In this document: positions 33,014 to 42,489 of the stretch, piece by piece
How the letters are laid out: each line of letters starts with the position of its first letter
Position numbering within the stretch: position 1 is the first letter of the stretch
Source: a bacterium
GTDB lineage: Bacteria; Bacillota; Clostridia; Christensenellales; Aristaeellaceae
NCBI GenBank assembly: GCA_004563405.1
Contig: SFTH01000004.1
Span: 147,156 to 211,155, forward strand
Direction of reading: 5' to 3'
DNA length: 64,000 nucleotides
Position numbers and translations under genes: made by a program
Notes under the pieces: model-generated
Database searches by the model: none
What the model was told of the DNA's origin: nothing
The model's input: the letters and a program-made list of their open reading frames with translations, nothing else

Positions 33014-33370
33014 ATGGCGGATGTGGAAGAGCGGGTGAAGTTCACCCGTCTGATGGATTTTTACGCGCCGCTGCTCACGGAGCACCGGCGGGAGGTCATG
33101 CGCCTGTACTGCGAGGAGGATCTCTCCCTCGCGGAAATTGCCGAGCAGCTCGGCATCACCCGGCAGGGCGTGAGCGACGCGCTGAAGAAGGCACGCTGCC
33201 AACTGGAGGACTACGAGGACAAGCTGGGCCTGGCGGAGCGCTACCGCGCGCTGGGCGCACAGGCGAAAAGCTGTCTGGAGGCGCTCGACCAGGTGCATCT
33301 CACCGGCGCGGACGCGCAGAGGCTGCGCGCGGCCCGGGAGGCATTGGAAAATATCATCAACGAGAGGTGA
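33014..33370 (+). CDS. ylxM: YlxM/p13-family SRP-associated DNA-binding-like protein
   Basis: A 118-residue protein of the UPF0122 family with a sigma-70 region 4-like helix-turn-helix: LLTEHRREVMRLYCEEDLSL then AEIAEQLGITRQGVSDALKKA (about 37-57). It almost always sits directly before ffh, as here (six bases), and in Streptococcus it acts with the SRP. ATG 33014 follows GGGGG; the frame could also start slightly upstream. Confidence 0.9.
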   Translation: MADVEERVKFTRLMDFYAPLLTEHRREVMRLYCEEDLSLAEIAEQLGITRQGVSDALKKARCQLEDYEDKLGLAERYRALGAQAKSCLEALDQVHLTGADAQRLRAAREALENIINER

Positions 33371-33376
33371 GGATTC

Positions 33377-34723
33377 GTGGCGTTCGAGGGATTGACCGAT
33401 AAACTGCAGGGCGCGTTCAAAAAGCTCAACAGCAAGGGCAAGCTGACCGAGGCGGACGTAAAGGCCGCAATGCGCGAGGTGCGCATGGCGCTGCTCGAGG
33501 CGGACGTGAACTTCACCGTCGTCAAGGACTTTGTGAAAAAGGTGACCGAGCGCGCGGTGGGCGCGGAGATCCTCTCCAGCCTCACCCCGGCCCAGCAGGT
33601 GATCAAGATCGTCAACGAAGAGCTGACGAACCTGATGGGCGGCACCAACGCCAGGCTCACCTATTCTCCTCAGGCGCCGACCATCTACATGCTCTGCGGC
33701 CTTCAGGGCGCGGGCAAGACCACCATGGCCGGCAAGCTGGGCAACATGATCAAGAAGGGCGACAAAAAGCCCCTTCTGGTCGCCTGCGACGTGTACCGCC
33801 CGGCAGCCATCAAGCAGCTGCAGGTGGTGGGCGGCCAGGTGGGCGTGGAGGTCTTTGAGCGCGGCCAGGGCAACCCGGTCGAGATTGCCAAGGAGGCCAT
33901 CGAGTACGCCCGCTACTACGGTCGCGACCCGGTGATCATCGACACTGCGGGCCGCCTGCACATCGACGAGAACCTGATGCAGGAGCTGCGGGACGTGCGC
34001 GACGAGGTGCATCCGAAGGAGATCCTGCTGGTGGTGGACGCCATGACCGGTCAGGACGCGGTCACCGTGGCCAAGACCTTCAACGACGCGCTGGGCGTGG
34101 ACGGCGTGATTCTCACCAAGCTGGACGGCGACACCCGCGGCGGCGCGGCCATCTCCGTGCGCGCGGTGACGGGCAAGCCCATCAAGTTCGCCGGCGTGGG
34201 CGAAAAGCTCACCGACATCGAGCCCTTCCATCCCGACCGCATGGCCAGCCGCATCCTGGGCATGGGCGACGTGCTCTCCCTGATTGAAAAGGCACAGGAG
34301 AGCTTCGACGAGCAGCAGGCCGTGGATCTCACCCGCAAGATGCGCACCAACAGCTTCACGCTGGAGGATTACCTCGAGCAGATGAAGCAGTTGAACAAGA
34401 TGGGCTCCATCACGGACGTGCTGAAGATGATTCCGGGCCTGGGCAGCAAGATCAAGGACACGGACATCGACGAGGACAAGGTAATGAAGGCCCAGAAGAA
34501 GAACGAGGCCATCATCCTCTCCATGACCCGCATGGAGCGCCGCAATCCGGACATCCTCAACGCCAGCCGCAAGCGGCGCATCGCCGCAGGCAGCGGCACC
34601 ACGGTGCAGGAGGTCAACCTGCTGCTCAAGCAGTTCGATCAGGCCAAGGAAATGATGAAGAACATGATGGGCGGCATGAAGGGCGGCAAGATGAAGCGCA
34701 TGATGCGCCGCTTCGGCCAGTAA
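33377..34723 (+). CDS. ffh: Signal recognition particle protein Ffh
   Basis: A 448-residue SRP54 GTPase. The N domain (1-90), G domain with GLQGAGKTT (about 107-115), DTAGRLHIDE (about 189), TKLDGD (about 247) and the methionine-rich M domain (330-448, ending MKGGKMKRMMRRFGQ) are all in place. It binds signal peptides at the ribosome and, with the SRP RNA at 25.9 kb, targets them to the membrane. GTG 33377 follows GAGGTGAGG. The next gene, rpsP, is the usual downstream partner. Confidence 0.97.
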   Translation: MAFEGLTDKLQGAFKKLNSKGKLTEADVKAAMREVRMALLEADVNFTVVKDFVKKVTERAVGAEILSSLTPAQQVIKIVNEELTNLMGGTNARLTYSPQAPTIYMLCGLQGAGKTTMAGKLGNMIKKGDKKPLLVACDVYRPAAIKQLQVVGGQVGVEVFERGQGNPVEIAKEAIEYARYYGRDPVIIDTAGRLHIDENLMQELRDVRDEVHPKEILLVVDAMTGQDAVTVAKTFNDALGVDGVILTKLDGDTRGGAAISVRAVTGKPIKFAGVGEKLTDIEPFHPDRMASRILGMGDVLSLIEKAQESFDEQQAVDLTRKMRTNSFTLEDYLEQMKQLNKMGSITDVLKMIPGLGSKIKDTDIDEDKVMKAQKKNEAIILSMTRMERRNPDILNASRKRRIAAGSGTTVQEVNLLLKQFDQAKEMMKNMMGGMKGGKMKRMMRRFGQ

Positions 34724-34880
34724 GACCGCAGCCGACGAGGAGCCCCGAGGACACGACTGTACCGCAGGGGCGAAGCTGCGACGCGATTGCGAAGCAATTG
34801 CGGGGCAGCCGACGTAGATAATCACGGTGCAAGCCGTAATTATATCCAATCACCTGAAGATTTGTGAGGAGGACACCCAA

Positions 34881-35120
34881 ATGGTCAAGATTCGTCTGAA
34901 GAGAATGGGCATGAAGAAGATGCCTTTCTATCGTCTCGTGGTTACCGATAGCCGCAACGCCCGCGACGGCCGCTTCATCGAGGAGATCGGCTATTACAAC
35001 CCCGTTTCCGAGCCCGTTGAGCTGAAGATCGACGCCGAGCGCGCCAAGTACTGGCTCGGCACCGGCGCCCAGCCCACCGATACCGTTCGCGGCCTGCTGA
35101 AAAAGGGCGGCGTGCTGTAA
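34881..35120 (+). CDS. rpsP: 30S ribosomal protein S16
   Basis: A 79-residue S16 with the standard opening MVKIRLKRMGMKKMPFYRLV and DSRNARDGRFIEEIGYYNP. ATG 34881 follows GAGGA. The gap of 157 bases after ffh shows no clear terminator, so transcription may continue from ffh. The operon order ylxM-ffh-rpsP-khpA is the classical Bacillota one. Confidence 0.97.
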   Translation: MVKIRLKRMGMKKMPFYRLVVTDSRNARDGRFIEEIGYYNPVSEPVELKIDAERAKYWLGTGAQPTDTVRGLLKKGGVL

Positions 35121-35123
35121 GAT

Positions 35124-35351
35124 ATGCTGGAGCTGGTAAGGTATATTGCCGCTTCTCTCGTGGACAAGCCGGAGGCCGTCGACGTCCGCGAGGTCGAAAA
35201 TGAAGAGGGCATCGTGATTGAGCTTCGCGTTGATCCGGAGGACATGGGCAAGGTGATCGGCAAGCAGGGCCGCATTGCGAAGGCGATTCGCACGGTCGTG
35301 AAGGCCGCTTCCGCCAAGAGCCCCAAGCCGGTGTTCGTGGAGATCATCTGA
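35124..35351 (+). CDS. khpA: KH-domain RNA-binding protein KhpA
   Basis: A 75-residue protein made of one KH domain with the loop VIGKQGR (about 47-53). KhpA binds RNA, usually with KhpB/EloR. It begins three bases after rpsP stops and is followed by a terminator. rimM and trmD, which often come next in this operon, are not here. Confidence 0.93.
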   Translation: MLELVRYIAASLVDKPEAVDVREVENEEGIVIELRVDPEDMGKVIGKQGRIAKAIRTVVKAASAKSPKPVFVEII

Positions 35352-35361
35352 TCAGGCAAAA

Positions 35362-35402
35362 GGAGCGGGCCGCTGTGCAAGCAGCGGCCCGCTGCGCTTT
35401 TC
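35362..35402 (+). terminator. Terminator after khpA
   Basis: Stem GCGGGCCGCT / AGCGGCCCGC with loop GTGCAAGC-like, then TGCGCTTTT. Confidence 0.8.
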
Positions 35403-35528
35403 CGATGGACGCGCGGGGCGTTCATATGCGTGACATTGGCACTTCCGGCCTGCGCCCGATTCGTTCTGTCGAGTGCGCCGGCAAAGAGGCATCGGTGGCC
35501 TCCGACCGCTGTTTTCCGGCGCCGGTAC

Positions 35529-35557
35529 TGGACTTCCCTGGCCGGACGTGCTATAAT
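35529..35557 (+). promoter_or_regulatory. Promoter of the diguanylate cyclase gene
   Basis: TGGACT (35529-35534), 17 bases, TATAAT (35552-35557) with extended TGC. Confidence 0.6.
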
Positions 35558-35643
35558 AAACCATCCTGCATACCTGCGGGAGCGGCGGGCGCGCGAAGGA
35601 AGCGCGCGGCTTTGCCGGGAGGACGCTCAGAAGGGAAACCAGA

Positions 35644-36795
35644 ATGAAACTGTTCGAGAAGTTCAAGGACGATACCTTCAGCCTGTTCCATGTGGCGAAC
35701 GAGGCGGAGATCAATCGAATCCTGCGGGAACAGATGCGCATTGCGGCATGGCTGATCGGGCTGATCGGCGTTGCGGAGCTGGGCATGTATTTTGTCGTGC
35801 GCGCCAACGGGCTTCTGGCCACCAACTTCTCCCACTATCTGCTGCGCTACTTTTTCATTCCCACGGGTGTGAACCTGTGCGTGTGGCTGTTCAATCTGGC
35901 CGCGCGGCGCTGGGGACGGAGTCTGCGCGTTCAGGCATACGCGAACTGCATCATGTATGCCTGCCTCACCTTTGTGGTCTATACGGTGCACATGCACTTC
36001 TCCTCGCTGGCGCTGTGCTTTGTCGTGCCCATACTGCTGACCATCGTGTACGGCGACATCGTGCTCACCAGCGTCATTTCGGCGGTCTGCGCGGCGTTCA
36101 AGCTGATTTCGGATCTGTGCATCGTTTGGGATCCCGGCTACCTGAGCCGGGTGGGCGTACATTCCTTTGAGGGGATCGACGTGGGCATCTCCATGGTCGC
36201 CATGGCGGCGGTGTATGCCATCGCCCTTCAGGCCATACTCGCGGAGCGCACGAAGCATCGCAACGCCCTGAATCAGCAGATGGAGCGGATGAACCTTTAC
36301 GAGGAGAGCATCACCGACCCGGTGACCGGAATCTTCAACCGCAAGGGCCTGCGCCGCTGCTTCAACCGCATGCTGGCCGACGATTCGGGCGTCTCCTATG
36401 CGTTCGTGATGATGGATCTGGACCGCTTCAAGGAGATCAATGACACCCATGGCCACCTGGTGGGCGATCAGTTCCTGAAGCACTTCTCCCAGCTGATCGA
36501 CGCGGTGCCCAACGCCGAGGCCTTCCGCTTCGGCGGGGACGAGTTCAGCCTGCTGCTGCGCGGCTGTAGCCGGAGCGCTGCGATGGATTGCTGCCGGGAG
36601 ATTCGCGCAAAGATGCAGCAGTACAAGATCGATGGCTGCGACGTGCCCGTCACGGTGAGCTTCGGCGTGGCGATGTACCACCCGGATATGGCCCCCACGG
36701 AGCTGGTGCGCCGGGCGGACGAGGCGCTGTACCAGGCAAAGCGGATCAAAAATCACATCACCATGTACAGGGAGGGCGCGTCCGGCGAGGCGTGA
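35644..36795 (+). CDS. Membrane diguanylate cyclase (GGDEF)
   Basis: A 383-residue protein with about six N-terminal membrane helices (30-205) and a C-terminal GGDEF domain (215-378). DRFKEINDTHGH and FRFGGDEF are intact, so it should make cyclic di-GMP from two GTP. There is no RxxD before the GGDEF, so product inhibition at the classical I-site is not expected. The membrane part is not one I recognise and may sense an envelope signal. AGAAGGGAAACC precedes ATG 35644. Confidence 0.9.
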   Translation: MKLFEKFKDDTFSLFHVANEAEINRILREQMRIAAWLIGLIGVAELGMYFVVRANGLLATNFSHYLLRYFFIPTGVNLCVWLFNLAARRWGRSLRVQAYANCIMYACLTFVVYTVHMHFSSLALCFVVPILLTIVYGDIVLTSVISAVCAAFKLISDLCIVWDPGYLSRVGVHSFEGIDVGISMVAMAAVYAIALQAILAERTKHRNALNQQMERMNLYEESITDPVTGIFNRKGLRRCFNRMLADDSGVSYAFVMMDLDRFKEINDTHGHLVGDQFLKHFSQLIDAVPNAEAFRFGGDEFSLLLRGCSRSAAMDCCREIRAKMQQYKIDGCDVPVTVSFGVAMYHPDMAPTELVRRADEALYQAKRIKNHITMYREGASGEA

Positions 36796-36906
36796 TTCAG
36801 GCCGGATGCGAGCGGTTTTCTGGAGCCCGGAGCATTTTTTGGAAGAATGCGGCCGAATCTCCAGCTTTTTTTGCACAAATTCAGAAAAAGTGCCACATGG
36901 CCTTTT

Positions 36907-36934
36907 TTGCAAACGTTAAATCTGTTAGTATGTT
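36907..36934 (+). promoter_or_regulatory. Possible promoter with cre-like site before the nucleoside operon
   Basis: TTGCAA (36907-36912), 16 bases, TATGTT (36929-36934). The -35 lies in TTGCAAACGTTAAAT (36907-36921), which matches most of the CcpA cre consensus (TGnAAnCGnT) in its first ten positions. Catabolite control is a guess. Confidence 0.4.
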
Positions 36935-36990
36935 TGTGTAAGGTTTGAATACTTATGGAGCAAAAGATTTATGAAAGCGGGGGAGCGCGG

Positions 36991-37653
36991 ATGGCAAAAG
37001 GGGCGCTGTCGGCAGGAAGCGCCGTGTTCGCGCGCATGCCGCAACCGCCAGCCTGGCTGATCAGTGAAAGCCGCCTGGTGCGCATTGCCCGGGGAGAGCT
37101 GTTGCTGCGCAGCGGAGACGGCCTGAAATATGTCTACATCGTGCACAGCGGAAAGATCATGATCTTCAGCACCGGCGAAAACGGCCAGGAGAGCAAGGTT
37201 GTGATGGTGCCGGAGGGCGGCATTGTGGGCGAGATGGAGGCCATCGCCGGCGTGGAGCGCATCGTATATTCGGCGCGGGCCTTCGAGGCCAGCGAGCTCG
37301 TTCGCATCCCGATGGAATCCTTTTTGCGCTGGGTGTGCGGGGACGCTTCGGCATGCTGGGGGCTGACGCGGGTGATGGCGGAGAAGCTGTGCGCCGCTTC
37401 GCTGCAATCCAGCCAGTACACCAGCTCGAACGCCATGCAGCGCCTGGTGTCCCAGCTGCGGCAGATCGGCGCGGGGCGCGTCAGCTACACGCGGCAGGAG
37501 CTGGCGGAGGCCTGTTGCATGAGCCTGCGCACGGTGAACCGCTGCGTCAAGCGCCTGCACGAGGAGGGGCTGATCTCCCTCTCCCGTGGAAAGATAGAAA
37601 TCGACCAGAGCCAGATCGAGGCGCTGGAAGAATGGACCAACAGCGATATTTGA
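36991..37653 (+). CDS. Crp/Fnr-family transcription regulator
   Basis: A 220-residue regulator: cyclic-nucleotide-binding fold (about 20-130, ARGELLLRSGDGLKYVYIVHSG then GGIVGEMEAIAG, near the cAMP-pocket position) and a C-terminal helix-turn-helix (155-205, YTRQELAEACCMSLRTVNRCVKRL). The family arginine-serine pair that binds cAMP is not obvious and the ligand is unknown. ATG 36991 is five bases from GGGGGAG; an in-frame ATG at 36955 gives 12 more residues but has a weak site. It lies 15 bases before the nucleoside hydrolase gene, so it likely controls nucleoside use. Confidence 0.82.
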   Translation: MAKGALSAGSAVFARMPQPPAWLISESRLVRIARGELLLRSGDGLKYVYIVHSGKIMIFSTGENGQESKVVMVPEGGIVGEMEAIAGVERIVYSARAFEASELVRIPMESFLRWVCGDASACWGLTRVMAEKLCAASLQSSQYTSSNAMQRLVSQLRQIGAGRVSYTRQELAEACCMSLRTVNRCVKRLHEEGLISLSRGKIEIDQSQIEALEEWTNSDI

Positions 37654-37668
37654 TGGGAGGACGAAGCA

Positions 37669-38625
37669 ATGTACAATGTGATCATGGACTGCGATCCCGG
37701 TCATGACGACGCCATCGCCCTGCTGCTTGCTTCCAGGGCGGACAACATCCGCATTCTGGGCGTGACCACGGTGGCCGGAAACAGCTATCTGGAGAACGTG
37801 ACCCGCAACGCCCGCAAGGTGCTCGATTACGCCGGAGTGACGGATGTGGACGTGTACGCGGGCGCGAGCAAGCCGATGATGCGGGATCTGTACCGCCTCA
37901 CCGGCGCGATCATCCACGGCGAGGATGGCCTGGGCGGGCCAACGATTCCCGACGCGGTGACGCCCGTGCGGCCGGAGCACGCGGTGGAGTTCATCATCCG
38001 CACCCTGCGGGAGTGCCCGGAGAAGGTGACGCTGATTCCCACGGGCCCGCTGACGAACATTGCCATGGTGCTGCTTCAGGCGCCGGACGTGAAGGAGAAG
38101 ATCGACCGCATCGTCATCATGGGCGGTGCGATCTACGATCCCGGCAACGTGACCAGCGCGGCGGAGTTCAACATCTATCAGGACCCCGAGGCGGCGCGCA
38201 TCGTGTTCCAGAGCGGCTGCAACATCTATCTCAACACGCTGGATATTTCCATGAAGGCGGTCTTCTACGAGGAGGACAAGGAGAGCATCCGCGCCCAGGG
38301 CGGCAAGATTCCCACCTTCGTGGCGGAGTTGCTGGACTTCTTCGGCGCGACCCATGTGGAGCACTTCGGCTTCTTCGCCTGTCCGATTCACGACGCGCTG
38401 TGCGTGGGCGTGCTGATCGACGACGAGCTGGTGGAGTGGGAGCACACCTATGTGGACATCTCCTGCGCGGAGGAGCTCACCCGGGGCGAGACGGTGGCGG
38501 ATCTTTGGAACGTGACCGGACACGCGCCCAACTGCTACATCTCCAAGAAGGTGGATCGGGAGCGCTTCGTGAAGATGATTTCCAGCCACATGGGCAAGCC
38601 CTACGTCTCCAAGGGCAAGATTTAA
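37669..38625 (+). CDS. Inosine-uridine preferring nucleoside hydrolase
   Basis: A 318-residue enzyme that splits nucleosides into base and ribose. The calcium-binding DCDPGHDDAIAL (about residues 8-19), the GxTTVAGN block near 36, MGGAIYDPGN near 150 and the active-site PIHDAL near 240 are intact. Purine/pyrimidine preference cannot be read. It sits between the regulator and the nucleoside transporter genes, so imported nucleosides would be cleaved at once. Confidence 0.92.
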   Translation: MYNVIMDCDPGHDDAIALLLASRADNIRILGVTTVAGNSYLENVTRNARKVLDYAGVTDVDVYAGASKPMMRDLYRLTGAIIHGEDGLGGPTIPDAVTPVRPEHAVEFIIRTLRECPEKVTLIPTGPLTNIAMVLLQAPDVKEKIDRIVIMGGAIYDPGNVTSAAEFNIYQDPEAARIVFQSGCNIYLNTLDISMKAVFYEEDKESIRAQGGKIPTFVAELLDFFGATHVEHFGFFACPIHDALCVGVLIDDELVEWEHTYVDISCAEELTRGETVADLWNVTGHAPNCYISKKVDRERFVKMISSHMGKPYVSKGKI

Positions 38626-38685
38626 AGTGTGCTTTTGCGCCGGAGGCCTTCCGGCGCTGAAAGAATAAGAACGGAGGTAGAACGC

Positions 38686-39765
38686 ATGAAAAAATTCCTG
38701 ACCCTGATTCTGGCGCTTGCAATGGTGCTGACCATGTTCGCAGGCGCGGCAATGGCCGAGGGCGAACCGCTGAAGGTCATCTGCCTGCTCAACGGTACCC
38801 TGGGCGACAAGTCCTTCTTCGACTCCGCCGCCGCGGGCATCAAGCTCATCAACGAAAACATTGAGAACGTGGACGCGACCTATGTGGAAATGGGCTACGA
38901 TTCCTCCGTGTGGGCGACCACGCTGGCGGACGTGTCCGAGGGCGATTACGACATCATCATCGTGGGCACCTATCAGCTGCAGGATGCCCTGCAGGAGATT
39001 GCGCCCCAGTATCCCGACAACCGCTACATCATCTTTGACTCCAACGTGGATTACTCCGCAGGCGACTGCGACAACGTGTACTCCATCTCCTTCAAGCAGA
39101 ACGAGGCTTCCTACCTGGCGGGCGCGCTGGCGGCGATGCTGGCCGAGCAGGAGGGTAAGAATGTGATCTCCGCCGTTGGAGCGATGGAGATTCCGGTCAT
39201 CAATGACTTCGTGGTCGGCTACATCCAGGGCGCGACCGACGTCAACCCCGACATCAAGGTCATCACCTCCTATGTGGGCAACTTCAACGATACCGCCATC
39301 GCCAAGGAACTGGCGGAGATTCAGATCAACAGCGGCTCCTGCGTGTGCTTCAACGTGGCCTCCCAGGCGGGCCTGGGCATGATCGAAGCGGCGGCTGCGG
39401 CGGGCGTGTACGCCATCGGCGTGGACGCGGACCAGGCTGAGGCGCTGGCGGCGGACGGCAAGACCGACTTCGCCGACCACATCGTCTCCTCCGTGCTCAA
39501 GAACATCGACCAGGTTCTGCTGCTGTCCGTGCAGCGCCATCTGGAGGGCACCCTGCCCTACGGCACCGAGGAACCCCTGGGCATGATCGAGAAGGCCGTG
39601 GGCCTGGCCGATTCCAACGACTACTACATGGGCATGACCACCGAGGAGATGCGCGCGAAGATCGCCGAGCTGACCGAGAAGATCAACTCCGGCGAGATCA
39701 CCGTCGCCTCCGCCTTTGACGAGACGCTGGACGTGGCGGGCTACATCGCCGCGGTCGCGCCGTAA
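38686..39765 (+). CDS. BMP-family nucleoside-binding protein
   Basis: A 359-residue exported binding protein of the BMP/PnrA (Med) family. The signal peptide (1-24, FLTLILALAMVLTMFAGAAM) ends AMAEG and has no lipobox cysteine, unlike most BMP proteins of monoderms. The mature fold shows GDKSFFDSAAAG (about 41-52), IIVGTYQLQDAL, SFKQNEASYLAGALAA and the FNVASQAGLGMIEAA hinge. It delivers nucleosides to the ABC transporter encoded next. A GGAGG site precedes ATG 38686. How it is kept at the cell surface without a lipid anchor is unclear. Confidence 0.9.
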   Translation: MKKFLTLILALAMVLTMFAGAAMAEGEPLKVICLLNGTLGDKSFFDSAAAGIKLINENIENVDATYVEMGYDSSVWATTLADVSEGDYDIIIVGTYQLQDALQEIAPQYPDNRYIIFDSNVDYSAGDCDNVYSISFKQNEASYLAGALAAMLAEQEGKNVISAVGAMEIPVINDFVVGYIQGATDVNPDIKVITSYVGNFNDTAIAKELAEIQINSGSCVCFNVASQAGLGMIEAAAAAGVYAIGVDADQAEALAADGKTDFADHIVSSVLKNIDQVLLLSVQRHLEGTLPYGTEEPLGMIEKAVGLADSNDYYMGMTTEEMRAKIAELTEKINSGEITVASAFDETLDVAGYIAAVAP

Positions 39766-39836
39766 TCCGAAACCATGACGATTGCGAGGGGAGCCGTGCT
39801 CCCCTCGCTTTCAAACTGCGGGAGGAGATGCTGAAC

Positions 39837-41387
39837 ATGTCCGCATTATTGGAACTGAAGGGAATCTGCAAGGTATACGGAAACGGCATCTATGCCAACC
39901 GCGAGGTCAGCTTTTCCGTGAATGCCGGAGAGATTCATGCGCTGGTGGGCGAGAACGGCGCGGGCAAATCCACGCTGATGAAGATTATCTACGGCATGGA
40001 GAAGCCGGACATGGGCGAGATCCGGGTCAACGGCAAGCCTGTCAGCTTTGCCTCGCCCCAGGATGCGATGGCCATGTCCATCGGCATGGTGCACCAGCAC
40101 TTCATGCTGGTAGAATCCCTGTCGATTGTGGAAAACGTGGCGCTGGGCTACGAGCCCGCCCGCTTCGGCTTCATCAACCGCGCGGAGGCCCGCAGAAAGG
40201 TCGAGGAGATCATGAAGCTCTTCGATCTGAACGTGAACCCGGACACCCGGGTGAGCGATCTGAGCGTGGGCCTCAAGCAGAAGGTTGAGATCATCAAGGC
40301 GCTCTATCGCGGCGCGCGCATCCTGATTCTGGACGAGCCCACGGCCGTGCTCACGCCCCAGGAGACCACGGAGCTCTTTGCCCGCCTCAAGCAGCTGCGC
40401 GACGACGGCTATACCGTGATCTTCATCTCCCACAAGCTGCGGGAGGTCATGGAGCTGTGCGACCGGGTGAGCATCATGCGCAAGGGCGAGATGATCGACA
40501 CCGTAAACGTCAGGGACGTCACCCAGCAGCAGATTTCCGCCATGATGGTGGGCGCGAATTACTCCGAGAAGCTGGACAAGGCTCCGGCGAAGCCCGGCGA
40601 GGTGCGCCTGCGGGTGAAGGATGCGGCGTGCGTGAACCGCTTCGGCAAGCGGGTGGTGGATGGCGTGTCGCTTACGGTGCGCGCGGGCGAGATTCTGGGC
40701 GTCGCCGGCGTGGAGGGCAACGGACAGAACGAGCTGGTGGAGATGATCTTCGGGCTGCGCAAGCCCCTGGAGGGCAAAATCGAAGCCCTCGGGAAGGACG
40801 TGACCGGCCTGTCCATCCGCCGCCTCCGGGAGCTGGGCGTGGCCTACATTCCCGCGGACCGCATGACGCTGGGCCTGGCCACGACCATGAGCATCGAGGA
40901 CAACATCTTTGCCACGAAGCTGGGCGACCGAGGCCTCTACCGCGGCGGACTGCTCAGCGCGGGGCGCATGCACGAGCGCTCGCAGAAGCTGGTGGAGGAA
41001 TTCCTGGTCAAGTGCGATTCGCCCCAGACCGAGGTGGAGATGCTCTCCGGCGGCAACATGCAGAAGGTGGTGGCCGCCCGGGAGTTCGGCGACGACATTC
41101 GCCTGTTCATCGTGGAGCAGCCCTCCCGGGGCATCGACGTGGGCGCGGCGAAGTTCTTGCACGAGAAGCTCATCGAGATGCGGGACGCGGGCTGCGCCAT
41201 CCTGCTGGTCTCCGCGGATCTGGACGAGCTGTTCAAGCTCTCCGACGGCGCGGTGGTCATGTACGAAGGCAAGATCAGCGCGTACTTCCCGGACGTCACG
41301 CAGGTGAGCGAGAGCGAAATGGGCCACTACATGCTGGGCGTGAAGCGCCAGACGGACGAGGAGATAGGGAGGGTTTACCATGCGTAA
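39837..41387 (+). CDS. Nucleoside ABC transporter ATPase (NupO/YufO-like)
   Basis: A 516-residue double ATPase. The first half is complete: GENGAGKST (about 36-44), QHFMLVESLSIVEN, SVGLKQKVEI, LILDEPTAVLTP. The second half is degenerate at its P-loop (GVEGNGQNE), which is normal for this family, but keeps SGGNMQKVV and VEQPSRGIDVG. ATG 39837 is preferred to 39828, which lies too near GGGAGGAG. It overlaps the first permease gene by eight bases. Confidence 0.92.
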   Translation: MSALLELKGICKVYGNGIYANREVSFSVNAGEIHALVGENGAGKSTLMKIIYGMEKPDMGEIRVNGKPVSFASPQDAMAMSIGMVHQHFMLVESLSIVENVALGYEPARFGFINRAEARRKVEEIMKLFDLNVNPDTRVSDLSVGLKQKVEIIKALYRGARILILDEPTAVLTPQETTELFARLKQLRDDGYTVIFISHKLREVMELCDRVSIMRKGEMIDTVNVRDVTQQQISAMMVGANYSEKLDKAPAKPGEVRLRVKDAACVNRFGKRVVDGVSLTVRAGEILGVAGVEGNGQNELVEMIFGLRKPLEGKIEALGKDVTGLSIRRLRELGVAYIPADRMTLGLATTMSIEDNIFATKLGDRGLYRGGLLSAGRMHERSQKLVEEFLVKCDSPQTEVEMLSGGNMQKVVAAREFGDDIRLFIVEQPSRGIDVGAAKFLHEKLIEMRDAGCAILLVSADLDELFKLSDGAVVMYEGKISAYFPDVTQVSESEMGHYMLGVKRQTDEEIGRVYHA

Positions 41388-42489
41388 GGAAGGCGCGAAG
41401 GAGCGGCCGGGACGGCTGTACCGCTTCCTGTTCATCCGGCGGCGCAACGCCACGCTCAACGCCATCACCACGGCGCTGGCCATCGCCGTGGCGCTGGTGC
41501 TGGCGCTGCTGCTGATTCTCGCGGTCAGCGCGAATCCGGGCAATGCCATCTATCAGTTCCTGATCGGCCCGCTGAGCTCCAAGCGCCAGCTGGGCAACAT
41601 ACTCACCACGGCTTCGACCATCAGCTTTACCGGCGTGGCGGTGTGCATCATGTTCCAGGCCTCCATGTTCAACATGGCGGCGGAGGGCGCGTGCTTTCTA
41701 GGCGCTCTGGCGGGCGCCGTAGTGGCGACCAGCCTGAGCCTCCCGCCGGTGCTGGCGGTGATCGTGCCCATGCTGGTGGGCGCGGCGTTCGGCGCACTGG
41801 TGGGCCTGATTCCCGGCCTGCTGCGTGCGAAGCTCAACGCCAATGAAATGGTATCCTCCCTGATGCTCAACTATGCCATACTCTACTTCGGCCTGTACAT
41901 GCTCAAGAACTTCTTCATCGACAAGAGCGCGGGTCAGGTGGCCACGGGCAAGCTGGCGAAGGCGAGCCGCCTGCCCAATCTCATCAAGGGCACGGGCGTG
42001 CACGCGGGCGTGATCCTGGTGGTGTTCGTGATCCTGCTGGCCTACCTGTTCCTCTACAAGACCCGCAGCGGACACAACCTGCGCGTCTACGGCCAGAACC
42101 CGAACTTCGCCCGCTACGCGGGCGTGGGCGTGGGCGGCGTGATCGTCGCCTCGCAGGTGCTGGGCGGCGCCATCGCCGGCCTGGGCGGCGCGGTGGAGAT
42201 CATGGGCATGTACCAGCGCTTCCAGTGGACGGCGCTACCGGGCTACGGCTGGGACGGCATCATCATCGCGATTCTGGCGCGGAACAAGCCTCAGTTCGTG
42301 CCGCTGGCCGCGCTGTTTATCGCCTATCTGCGCACCGGCGCGAACTGCATGAACACCTATGCAGACGTCCCCAAGGAGCTCATCACCGTCATCCAGGCCA
42401 TCATGATGATCCTGGTCACGGCGGCGGCGCTCACGGGCGGACTGAAGCAGAGACTGGCGGTCAAGGAGGCGCTGAGCAATGACAAGTAG
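41380..42489 (+). CDS. Nucleoside ABC transporter permease 1 (NupP/YufP-like)
   Basis: A 369-residue permease of the BPD_transp_2 family with about ten membrane helices. FNMAAEGACFLGALAGA (about 91-107), AKLNANEMVSSLMLNYAI (about 149-166) and YGWDGIIIAILAR (about 288-300) are the conserved blocks. It begins inside the end of the ATPase gene and ends inside the start of permease 2, so all three are coupled. Confidence 0.92.
   Translation: MRKEGAKERPGRLYRFLFIRRRNATLNAITTALAIAVALVLALLLILAVSANPGNAIYQFLIGPLSSKRQLGNILTTASTISFTGVAVCIMFQASMFNMAAEGACFLGALAGAVVATSLSLPPVLAVIVPMLVGAAFGALVGLIPGLLRAKLNANEMVSSLMLNYAILYFGLYMLKNFFIDKSAGQVATGKLAKASRLPNLIKGTGVHAGVILVVFVILLAYLFLYKTRSGHNLRVYGQNPNFARYAGVGVGGVIVASQVLGGAIAGLGGAVEIMGMYQRFQWTALPGYGWDGIIIAILARNKPQFVPLAALFIAYLRTGANCMNTYADVPKELITVIQAIMMILVTAAALTGGLKQRLAVKEALSNDK

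Noticed and set aside
30911..34849. A 1312-codon open frame on the minus strand across the ABC permease, kinase, ylxM and ffh genes
   Set aside because: It is the antisense shadow of well-supported genes in GC-rich DNA; its translation is low-complexity His/Ala/Arg/Leu and matches no family.
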